Assembly: GCA_965276675.1 (NCBI GenBank) | Contig: OZ255624.1 | Span: forward strand, 434,001-498,000 | Origin: G965276675 sp965276675 | GTDB lineage: Bacteria; Acidobacteriota; Terriglobia; Terriglobales; Acidobacteriaceae | DNA: 64,000 bases | Direction of reading: 5' to 3' | Part shown: positions 54,024 through 61,993 of the stretch, in pieces | Layout of the letters: every line of letters begins with the position of its first letter | How positions within the stretch are numbered: the first letter of the stretch is position 1 | Program-made: the position numbers and the translations under genes | The notes under the pieces: model-generated | The model's input: only the letters and a program-made list of their open reading frames with translations | The model's database searches: none | Told to the model about the DNA's origin: nothing

Positions 54024-54043
54024 GCCGTTCTTTAAAGAACGGC
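54024..54043. promoter_or_regulatory. Perfect 20-bp palindrome
   Basis: GCCGTTCTTTAAAGAACGGC lies in the 161-base gap between the peptide-ABC ATPase gene and the phosphoesterase gene (both minus). No uridine tract follows, so it is more likely an operator or processing hairpin than a terminator. Confidence 0.4.
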
Positions 54044-54137
54044 TATATGGAGCGGGTCTTCGCGCAAGCCACAGTAAACCTGGAAATGGTGGTGCCGTCA
54101 TTTTCAAGCGCCCAGCATAGCAGGCCCGAAGCGCTGC

Positions 54138-55022
54138 TCAGAGGCTCTTTCGTACCCAATGCCCAGGATGGGACTCGATCAGGGTACCGGTGTCAAGCCG
54201 GGCTGCGGGCAGCGTCGCAAGCGGCCGCGAGCGGTCGGTGGCCAGGGTGGGGACGGCGCCCAGCAGACTGCGAGTGTAGGGGTGCTCTGGGTTGCGAAAG
54301 ACCTGGTCGCGCGAGCCGCGCTCCAGCAGGACTCCATAGCGCATGACGGCGACGCGGTCTGCAATCTCAGCCACGACGGCGAGGTCGTGAGAGATAAAGA
54401 GCATGGTGAGGCCAAACTGCTCCCGCAGGTCACGCAGCAGCTTCAGAATCTGCGCTTGCACCGTGACATCGAGCGCCGTGGTCGGCTCGTCGGCAATCAG
54501 CAGCTCCGGACGGTTGACCAGGGCCATGGCGATGAGGATGCGCTGGCGCTGGCCACCCGAGAACTGGTGCGGGTAGTCGCTGTAGCGGCGCTCGGGGTCG
54601 GGTAGCGCGACCGCGTGGAGACTTTCGAGAACCGCTGCTTTCACCTGGCGACCAGACAGCTTCGGCTGATGCACCTCGACCGATTCGGCGATCTGGCGCC
54701 CGATCGGCATCACGGGATTGAGCGCCGTCATCGGCTCCTGAAAGATCATCGCGATGCGGCGGCCACGGTAGCGGCGCATCGCTTCCGGCCTGAGCTGGAG
54801 CAGGTCTGTGCTCTGCGGCCCTTCGCCGAAGTGGATGGCGCCCTGCACACTGGCCGCGGGATCGAGCAAACCAAGGATCGCAAGCGAGGTAACGGATTTG
54901 CCAGAGCCCGACTCGCCCACCAGGCCGAGCACCTCATTGCGCTCGATGGCAAAGCTCAGGTCGCGGACGACAGGCTGCTGGCGAAAGGCGATCGAGAGGT
55001 GGTCAACAGCGAGAAGCGACAC
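54138..55022 (-). CDS. ABC transporter ATPase, OppD/DppD type
   Basis: 294 residues: Walker A GLVGESGSGKSVTSLAILG, Q-loop IFQEPMTALNPVM, signature QFSGGQRQRILIAMAL, Walker B ELLIADEPTTALDVT, and the oligopeptide C-terminal region HPYTRSLLGAVP. Family members energise di/oligopeptide or nickel import. No permease, substrate-binding protein or OppF gene lies next to it in the window, so partners must be elsewhere. Confidence 0.9.
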   Translation of the reverse strand: MSLLAVDHLSIAFRQQPVVRDLSFAIERNEVLGLVGESGSGKSVTSLAILGLLDPAASVQGAIHFGEGPQSTDLLQLRPEAMRRYRGRRIAMIFQEPMTALNPVMPIGRQIAESVEVHQPKLSGRQVKAAVLESLHAVALPDPERRYSDYPHQFSGGQRQRILIAMALVNRPELLIADEPTTALDVTVQAQILKLLRDLREQFGLTMLFISHDLAVVAEIADRVAVMRYGVLLERGSRDQVFRNPEHPYTRSLLGAVPTLATDRSRPLATLPAARLDTGTLIESHPGHWVRKSL

Positions 55023-55093
55023 CGCTTGAGATTACTACGGAGCAGCGCGCGGAAAGCTCTGGCAGGTCGCTCCGGAGATACGCGTTGAGATGC

Positions 55094-55675
55094 CTACGCC
55101 TTAATCCTTCGCGAGGCTGCCGTCTTCCACTTGATATTGCAGCCAATGCTGGCGCGCTGGTCCTGTGGGATGGGCTGGCCGGTAAGCAGGGCTTCCATCG
55201 CTTCGCGCAGATCGCTGCCGGTGACGGATTCGTTATTACCCGGGCGGCTCCCGTCGAACTGGCCACGATAGACCAGGCGCCGGTCACGGTCAAAGAGAAA
55301 GAAGTCTGGCGTGCAGGCGGCGCGGTAGGCGCGGGCGACCTCCTGCGGCTCGTCATAGAGGTAAGGAAAGGGGAAGCCAACATCCTCCGCCTGCGCCTTC
55401 ATGCCCGCGGGTGAATCTGCTGGATAGGCCACGGCGTCATTACTGCTGATGCCAACGATGCCAAGGCCGGAGTCGGCGTAGTCGCGACCGAGGGCGGCTA
55501 GCTCATGTTCGAGGTGTTTCACGAATGGGCAGTGGGGGCAGAGGAAGATGACAAGTACGCCCTGCGGCCCAACCACCTCGTTCAGTGCGATGGTTTTGCC
55601 GCTCACGACATCGGGCAGCGATAATTCCGGCGCGGGCGTGCCGAGCGGAAGCATGGTGGATTCTGTGTGGGACAT
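55094..55675 (-). CDS. Thioredoxin-fold AhpC/TSA-like protein
   Basis: 193 residues: TPAPELSLPDVVSGKTIALNEVVGPQGVLVIFLCPHCPFVKHLEHELAAL with a CPHC redox motif, then IVGISSNDAVAYPADSPAGM, TPDFFLFDRDRRLVYRGQFDGSRPGNN and the C-terminal IGCNIKWK. This branch is cytosolic and commonly called 'thioredoxin family protein'; probably a thiol peroxidase or disulfide reductase. No signal peptide. Confidence 0.88.
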   Translation of the reverse strand: MSHTESTMLPLGTPAPELSLPDVVSGKTIALNEVVGPQGVLVIFLCPHCPFVKHLEHELAALGRDYADSGLGIVGISSNDAVAYPADSPAGMKAQAEDVGFPFPYLYDEPQEVARAYRAACTPDFFLFDRDRRLVYRGQFDGSRPGNNESVTGSDLREAMEALLTGQPIPQDQRASIGCNIKWKTAASRRIKA

Positions 55676-55816
55676 GGTTTCTCCTCCGGGTAGTGTTTTG
55701 AGGCCGATTCGTTACAGCTTGCTTCGCTGCTAACTGAGATGAGCGAAATACAATCTCAGCTTGCCAACTGCGCTCAACACCTAGCGATCGTCATTCACCC
55801 TACTCGGGCAGCTCTT

Positions 55817-56332
55817 CTAAGATTGACCGATCAGCACGCCAGCTGCAAATACCAAACCACCGCCGACGATGACCTGAACACAGGAGAGCGCAAAGCTCGT
55901 CTTGAAATATCGATAGCGGATCCAGGCAATGGTGATCAACTCAACTCCCACGACTCCATAAGCCCATAGAAGTGCAATGTGCACATTTGGAATCAGGAAG
56001 GGGAGCGTGTGTAGAAAGCCGCCCAAAAACGTCATCAGGCCAGTCACGATTCCGCGAAACACCGGGTTCCCGCGTCCTGTCAGCTCTCCGTCATCCGACA
56101 GTCCCTCCGAGAAGGCCATGGAGATGCCCGCCCCGACTGCGGAGGCTGCTCCGATCAGAAAGACCGTATGGGATTTATGCGTGGCGAAGGCCGTCGCAAA
56201 GATTGGCGCCAGCGTTGAGACCGAGCCATCCATCAATCCCGCAAGCCCGGGCTGCACTATGCGCAACACGAAACTTCGATCGCTTCTGACGATCTCACTC
56301 AATTCGCTGAGATTTGGTAGTCCTTCTGACAT
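55817..56332 (-). CDS. VIT/CCC1-type membrane transporter
   Basis: 171 residues from the ATG at 56332 (AGAGGG upstream). Hydrophobic helices with IVQPGLAGLMDGSVSTLAPIFATAF and GAASAVGAGISMAFSEGLSDDGELTGRGNP are typical of the vacuolar iron transporter-like family; short form without the cytosolic ferritin-like domain. Would export Fe2+ or Mn2+; metal unproven. Confidence 0.75.
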   Translation of the reverse strand: MSEGLPNLSELSEIVRSDRSFVLRIVQPGLAGLMDGSVSTLAPIFATAFATHKSHTVFLIGAASAVGAGISMAFSEGLSDDGELTGRGNPVFRGIVTGLMTFLGGFLHTLPFLIPNVHIALLWAYGVVGVELITIAWIRYRYFKTSFALSCVQVIVGGGLVFAAGVLIGQS

Positions 56333-56711
56333 AAGCCCTCTAGAAACTGGATGCACCCGCCTCCAGTAGTTTCCTATGACTTATCTTCTAAGACAGAAAG
56401 AATCGGAAATTTCACTACACTTCGCTTTCGCTTGGCACTGGGATGAACTCCGCTGTCTGACGATTGCCCAACGTAATCGTGCGTTTTGTCGAGAAGCAGA
56501 GTTGTTCACACCCCGGCTGCTCCACGGCACGTCCAGACATGGCCAGCACATTGTGCTGCACCGCCGGCCCATGCCCGCGATGCCATAGCAGAGAGCAATC
56601 CTCAAGATCGTGGTCGGGATCAGGCGCTGAAGTGCAGCACGGCAACTCGTCACCAGCGTTGCGGATCGAGGCCCCGAGCATCGACGATCGCGAACGCTCA
56701 CCTGGTGACGA
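56333..56711. other. 379-base region without an identified gene
   Basis: Between the VIT and MBOAT genes. Open frames exist on both strands but none has a ribosome-binding site or a recognisable product. No repeat, RNA gene or clear terminator is seen. Confidence 0.35.
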
Positions 56712-58226
56712 TTAAAACTGGAAATAAAGGAACGATGCACTTGTTGAGGCAAAGAGAAGAGATACCAGGAAAAGCAATCCGATCGCTAGACTCCATTGCC
56801 AAGAACGCTGCCACGCAAGCCCTATGTTAATCCGTCCAGGTGCCCTCGCGGCTTCCACTTGACCCATAATCTCTTGAGTGTTCGGCAAGAACCAGACGAC
56901 AGGGAACAGGGCAAGCACGAGCCAACTGTAGGATGGAAGTAGGCCATCTGCTGCAAGGCTGTGAAAGCCGGTCAATCCGGCGATGAATGAGCAGGCATCC
57001 AATGTCGAGTTCGCACGAAAGAATACAAGTGCGACAATTACGCACAAGTACGTTAGCAGGACGGACATTGCCTTAGTCACAAACCGGTGTTGTGCGACAA
57101 CAGCATCACTATCCCGCCGGAGAAGACGCCATGCATGGTTCACACAAATATAAATCCCGTGTAGCACACCGAAGATCACGAACTGAAGTCCGGCACCATG
57201 CCATACCCCCGCCACAAACATGGTAGCGATGGTAGGCCACGCTATCATTGCGAGAAAGCCGCGAGGAGTACGCGCAGCCTTGCGCGATACCTTTTTACCC
57301 TCCGCTAACCGTGTACGGCTTACGTGCAGGGAGATCGGATTGTAGAGATAAAGAGTGATATACCGGGTCAGCGTCATATGCCAACGCTGCCAAAACTCAA
57401 TAATTCCGGCTGCTTTGAAGGGCGAGTTAAAATTCATCGGAAAGCGAATCGAGAACATTCGAGCCAAGCCAATGGCCATATCCGAATATCCTGAGAAGTC
57501 GAAGTAGAGCTGCATGGAGTAGCAAAGCAACCCCAGCCAGGCAGATTCGGCGGTTAATCGGTGAACATTTCCAAAAGCAACGTCCGCAGGCCGTGCAAAA
57601 TGATTTGCTATAACCAGCTTCTTTGCTAGTCCCAGTACGAACCAGCTCAATCCAAGCAGAAGGTCATCAGAGTGAAGTCGCAGCTTCTTTCCACCCGCAA
57701 GCTGCGGCATGATCTCCTTATGATGCAGAAAGGGTCCCGCAATCAAATGAGGGAAAAACGTGACGAACAGAGCGTAGTCGGCAAGGTTCTCTGGCGCCGC
57801 TTCTCCCTGGGCGAGATCGATCAAATATGCAATCTGGGTGAAAGTAAAAAACGAGATGCCGAGCGGCAGGATGACTGATCCCAAGTTATGACTGATGGCA
57901 TGTATGCGGTTTAGAAATCCCAAGAGTGAAAACAGATACTTGAAATAGCAGAGAACGCCTAAATTCAGGAGTATTCCACAAAGCAGCCACACGTTCTTGA
58001 GGCGGGGACGCGTGGCTTTTGCTATAGACCTTGATATCGTGAAATTCATCAGTACGGAGCCGAGAAGCAGAAATACATACTTAGGGCTCCAGTATCCGTA
58101 AAACACCAGCGAAGCAAAGACGAGCCATAGGATCGCCGCCTTACGATAAACCAGCCCGAATAAGTGGAACCCGGTCAAAACAACGGGCAAGAAGTAAATG
58201 AGGAATGGCGCGGCAGTAAAAAGCAT
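56712..58226 (-). CDS. MBOAT-family O-acyltransferase (AlgI-like)
   Basis: 504 residues, about 11 helices. MBOAT motifs: VILPLGISFFTFTQIAYLID, FPHLIAGPFLHHKEIMPQL, FWQRWHMTLTRYITLYLYNPI and the catalytic-His region MFVAGVWHGAGLQFVIFGVLHGIYI. Transfers acyl groups across the inner membrane to an exported glycan. The gene immediately upstream (30 bases) encodes an SGNH-like partner, the usual pairing for acetylation of extracellular polysaccharides. Confidence 0.93.
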   Translation of the reverse strand: MLFTAAPFLIYFLPVVLTGFHLFGLVYRKAAILWLVFASLVFYGYWSPKYVFLLLGSVLMNFTISRSIAKATRPRLKNVWLLCGILLNLGVLCYFKYLFSLLGFLNRIHAISHNLGSVILPLGISFFTFTQIAYLIDLAQGEAAPENLADYALFVTFFPHLIAGPFLHHKEIMPQLAGGKKLRLHSDDLLLGLSWFVLGLAKKLVIANHFARPADVAFGNVHRLTAESAWLGLLCYSMQLYFDFSGYSDMAIGLARMFSIRFPMNFNSPFKAAGIIEFWQRWHMTLTRYITLYLYNPISLHVSRTRLAEGKKVSRKAARTPRGFLAMIAWPTIATMFVAGVWHGAGLQFVIFGVLHGIYICVNHAWRLLRRDSDAVVAQHRFVTKAMSVLLTYLCVIVALVFFRANSTLDACSFIAGLTGFHSLAADGLLPSYSWLVLALFPVVWFLPNTQEIMGQVEAARAPGRINIGLAWQRSWQWSLAIGLLFLVSLLFASTSASFLYFQF

Positions 58227-58255
58227 TTGAACCTGTGTAACGCGCTAATAATGTC

Positions 58256-59377
58256 TTACCGTGAATTGGGAATCATGAAGGCTCGCGATGCGGAGTGTGC
58301 CTGAATGGCGAGGATCTGCTCTGCAAGCTCTCGGGAGAAACGTGCTGCTCCCGCCTCATCGAAATGGACATAAGCCTGGTTAAATAACGCGACGGGGAAC
58401 TGCTGGTACTGATTGTCGGTAGCACCCGCAACTAGTCTTGCATCCTGTTGGAATTGGGGATCGCACGTAGTAGTGGGAGCAATCTCCAGGAGAACGTGAT
58501 CCGCGGCAGCTGAGTACTTCCGTCTGTACTCAGTCAATAGCGATGGATCGGGAAGTCTTCTTGGACCGACCTCCGCGTCGGCTGACCTGCAGTCGCGAAG
58601 GGGAGCTTTAAGTAAAGTGAAGTGTGTGCTGTAGTCGTGTCGTGCATCGAGCCGGGGCATCCGGTGCCGAATGTTGCTTATCATGGTTTGTGGCGTGATT
58701 ACATAAACAAACTGCATAACGTCAAAGAACATCTCGGGATGCTTGAGAAAGGTTCTGATGATCACGCCGGCTGGATAGAATCTTAGCAGCGCTGGCAGAC
58801 CATTGAGAGGCAGCATATCTGAGCGGCTTACATTGCGATGCAAGCCGTCGACCCCATACTCAAGCACGAGATATTGAGGCTTGGCGTTATTCTTCAGAAA
58901 GTTATCTAACGGATCCTGCCCAAGCAGAATCATGGCGTCTTGCGAGATAGCTATATTGCAAGTTTTCAAGTGAGTCATGGACTGAATCGATTGAGGATCA
59001 AGGCCCGTGATAGCAGTAGAATCCCCATAGATCAATATTGAGCACTGAGCATGCCGTGCGGTGTAACCCATCTCTGCCGCTTGCGCCCAGTAAGACTCTC
59101 CTTCTATCGCAAAACCGGTTGATCGCAGAAGTGTTAGGGCAGCAAGACAGCCAAGAAGCGGGATCGCTATTACGATCACGATCAACCATAAAACGTTTGC
59201 AGACCGCTTACCTTCGACAGCTACTGCATGTCGTGTTTCTGCGGATGCGAAGACGGAAATCAAGGGAATACCTTTATCCAGCGCAGTTGCGCCGACGCGA
59301 ATTAACACAATGAAAGCAGTTTCATTGTATAGGGCATATAACTTCGGAGAGGTTCTGGTTCCGAGATGGAAAATCAA
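58256..59377 (-). CDS. SGNH-hydrolase-like partner of the MBOAT protein
   Basis: Up to 373 residues. One membrane helix (VLWLIVIVIAIPLLGCLAALTLL, ~62-84) then a periplasmic domain with the SGNH block I motif ILIYGDSTAITGLDPQSI and a C-terminal NQAYVHFDEAGAARFSRELAEQIL that supplies the HxxxxG-type block V. The DxxH catalytic His is not classical, so activity is uncertain. The frame starts with TTG at 59377 and the first ~55 residues are unlike a usual N-terminus, so the true start may be downstream. Would pass the acyl group from the MBOAT protein to the glycan. Confidence 0.75.
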   Translation of the reverse strand: MIFHLGTRTSPKLYALYNETAFIVLIRVGATALDKGIPLISVFASAETRHAVAVEGKRSANVLWLIVIVIAIPLLGCLAALTLLRSTGFAIEGESYWAQAAEMGYTARHAQCSILIYGDSTAITGLDPQSIQSMTHLKTCNIAISQDAMILLGQDPLDNFLKNNAKPQYLVLEYGVDGLHRNVSRSDMLPLNGLPALLRFYPAGVIIRTFLKHPEMFFDVMQFVYVITPQTMISNIRHRMPRLDARHDYSTHFTLLKAPLRDCRSADAEVGPRRLPDPSLLTEYRRKYSAAADHVLLEIAPTTTCDPQFQQDARLVAGATDNQYQQFPVALFNQAYVHFDEAGAARFSRELAEQILAIQAHSASRAFMIPNSR

Positions 59378-59674
59378 TCGGTGTACTAGTTGAGGTTTGA
59401 ACCTGGAGCGTCATTCGCTCACTTAGTCCAGGTGCTGGACACAATGCCGGTATCCCTGCTCTACAAAACACCCTTGCCGCACTCCCTCAAATTGGCCATT
59501 CAGTTAAAGGTGAGAATGACAGGCCGTGCTGCAAAATGCAGGCATACTCGCGCCAGCGGACGAGGTAAGGTCTGCCTCGATCAACTTCACTCGCTGAGCG
59601 CATCATAGCTCTGACTGCATGCACTCCACATGTCGCCACCTCGGGCAGATCACCGCGCCATGCGCGCTGCTGGC
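59378..59674. other. Region without an identified gene
   Basis: 297 bases between the SGNH-like gene and a flavin reductase pseudogene. No frame with a ribosome-binding site, no repeat and no terminator recognised. Confidence 0.3.
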
Positions 59675-60240
59675 CTATAAGCGGTCAGGAATCTCCGCGA
59701 GCGTAGACTGCCGCAGCCTCTCGCCCAGTCCGTAAAACTGGCAGAAGCTCATGATCAACGGACGCCACTGATCGGGGTCGGTCCGGTCCTTCGCCCGTCC
59801 AGCAGGATCGATTCATCAACATGCGCACGCACCACGCGTACTTCCAGTCCGACCGCGCCAGGTGCTTTATCTGGCCGATGCCCAAAGGCATGGGATTGCT
59901 CCAGCACTGCCTCCAGATGAATCGGGCATTCCAGAATGCGGGGAGCGCGCACCAGCTCGGACCGAAGCAGCGTAAGCTGCGCCACTTCGAACTTGTTCCG
60001 CTCATGTCGATAGCCCATCGCTTGCTTGTGCGGAGGAACGGGATCGGAGGCCGTCAGCCGCGCCAGCCGATCCACCGCATTTACCATTGAAGCGGCAGGC
60101 AGGTTCAGAACACACTCTTTCTCTCGCACGATGTTCTGGGGCATCCCCCTTCGCACCAAAACCTAACATGCAGTTCCACCCGAGCCACTATGCCGACGAC
60201 ATTGGCGCAATGTTCGGCGAGCCATCCTCGTTGAGCGTCG
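59675..60240 (-). pseudogene. Flavin reductase (FMN-binding split barrel) pseudogene
   Basis: Family segments can be followed through three frames: LNEDGSPNIAPMSSA, a TAG (60188-60190) where a Trp codon is expected, then WLGWNCMLGFGAK, a frameshift near the G run around 60147-60151, QNIVREKECVLNLPAAS, VPPHKQAMGYRHERNKF and RVVRAHVDESILLDG, a second frameshift near 59790-59800, and DPDQWRPLIMSFCQFYG to the stop at 59675. The N-terminal 20-30 residues are missing and replaced by the upstream gene. Three lesions plus a truncation make it clearly non-functional. Confidence 0.85.
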
Positions 60241-61551
60241 AAGGGTCGCCTCTCTCATCGCTGGATTGCAAAGCGAAGCGGCGACCGTTTTGACTCACTC
60301 CAGCAAAGGTTCCAGGAGGTTCTTGAATACGTTCTTGGGCCATCACATTGCCTTTCGTGTTCAGAATGGCAACCTGGCCGCAGCCTGTTGATAGGATAAG
60401 CTGATCCGTAAGGAACTGTGGACGCCCTGCGCACTTGCAGTGGAACAGCAGCTCTTGACCACGCTCATCAGTAAGAGTGATGAATGAATCATCCTTAGAA
60501 TAAGTGCCATACCAATTGATGTTGTTCGTTAGAACTGCTTGACGGCTCACCGCTGTGAGGCCTGATTGGGAGAGCCTTAACCGAGGTTTGAAAGTGTCTG
60601 CATCGAGCAAGGTGATGCCTGGAATCGTCTCCAAGCAAGTGTCGTACCGTCGAGGGAAATTTCGTTCACGATGCCATTGTCTGGCGAGAACCGCGCCCCT
60701 GCTGGGGTAAGGTCTGCGTTCAAGAGTGTGAGAGAACCGTTCTTTAAAAGCAGGCGGTCACCATGGGTAGCAAATAGGTAAGGCATGCTACCCCAAGCCC
60801 CTGTGAACTCAATCTGGTTCTTTACTGCGCCTGTATTTCGGTCCAGAGAGAGAACACGATATTCCGCCATCGGCTTCTTCCCTTGATAGGTCGGATAGCC
60901 TGCGTCGAAAACAACAACAATGCGGTCATCTACGAATACGACCTGCCGCGTAGCAGCAAATTCTGAGCCTGTATTCATGGCCGCCCAAGTGCCTCGTTGG
61001 AGAGCGACTGACCAAAGCTTCTGTGCCAGCGGAGGCGTATGTAACCCGGACACCAGCCCGCTGAGGTATGGCAAGTTCAACAAAACCAGCGCAGCACAAT
61101 TTGTTAAGGAATGTATTTTGAGCCGACGTGAAGATCGGAATGTCCACGCAATACCGCCGAACAGGACAGCCGGGACGACCAGCGCTATCACTCGCGAAGG
61201 GATAGTTGCCTCGGATGGTCCCCTGAACCAGACGAAAGCGGAAGTGAGAAGCAGCGCGAAGGAGATGCTCCACTGCAAACAGATCGTCCATCGAGTGCGC
61301 AGCGCGAAGCAGATCGCGAACGCTGGAGGAATGGTCCACAGCACTGCTATAGCAACGATGACGAGGAGATTGAGCGGGCGGAGAAGGACAGAGGGCGGCA
61401 GATTCACGTGAGCTGCCGCAGCCCACTCAATTTCCAGGCGGTCAATGAAAATGGAAGGCTCCACCGCACTGATTGCTGCGAGTGTTCCCGCCATGAGCGC
61501 CGGCAAGATAAGAAGCCACCGTAATCCCGACTTCCAACCTTCTGTTCTCAC
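60241..61551 (-). pseudogene. Membrane/beta-propeller-like gene, frameshifted and 3'-truncated
   Basis: The N-terminal part has about five membrane helices (LRWLLILPALMAGTLAAISAV; VVALVVPAVLF region), followed by a WD40/PQQ-like repeat domain (VVFVDDRIVVVFDAG, EYRVLSLDRNTGAV). A one-base deletion near 60631 moves the reading frame between ISLDGTTLA and ETIPGITLLDADTFKPR, after which the propeller continues to GRRFALQSSDERGDP and then runs into flavin reductase sequence. One family, two frames, missing C-terminus: a decaying gene, or in part an assembly error at the single-base lesion. Confidence 0.75.
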
Positions 61552-61993
61552 CCGCAGAGTATAACGACTCGCACGAGTGGCATCCTAAGATCGACGATAA
61601 CAGCCGTCTCCCCGGCTCTGTACGCAAAGAAGACGCGGGGTGGGCCATTCTTTGCGTCCCATGTCACACACGCCCTCCTTCGAACCAGAGCGCAAAGAAC
61701 CTGGCCTGAGCGCAACGAAGGGGGGTTAGCGCGAAAGCGCTCCGCTCTCCACTGCACCTCAGCCAAACTCCGGTGGAAAAGATCAGCTGTCATCCTGAGC
61801 GAGCGAAGCGAGTCGAATGGGAGCCGAAGGACCTGCATTTCGCCAGCGAACCGCCCCCTAAGCCTCTCGAGGGCAAGGGTGAATCCTGCCTTCCACTCCC
61901 TACCTTGCTATCATAGAGACAGACCTCCGCCGGACATCCTGCACCACAAAGCGTGCACCCACCGCGGGCTCGACCTTATCTAGTTAGGCATCT
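61552..61993. repeat. Mosaic of interspersed repeats upstream of gyrA
   Basis: Contains TCATCCTGAGCGAGCGAAGCG and GCCGAAGGACCTGC (61792-61844), related to the element at 37.84 kb, and a GGTGGGCCATTCTTTGCGTC stretch (61637-61656) of a second type. A minus-strand frame of 96 codons over this region (MQVLRLPFDSLRSLRMT...) is the usual translation of the repeat, not a gene. The gyrA promoter should lie in its right end. Confidence 0.55.
61908..61916 (+). promoter_or_regulatory. Candidate extended -10 promoter of gyrA
   Basis: TGCTATCAT resembles an extended -10 element (TGnTATAAT), about 80 bases before the gyrA start. No recognisable -35, which extended -10 promoters can do without. Confidence 0.4.

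Noticed and set aside
59755..60159. Intact 134-residue protein within the flavin reductase region
   Set aside because: The frame is only the middle third of a broken flavin reductase: family sequence continues on both sides in other frames, across a premature stop and two frameshifts.
61548..61838. 96-codon minus-strand frame before gyrA
   Set aside because: Translation of interspersed repeats (LPFDSLRSLRMT-type peptide); no ribosome-binding site.
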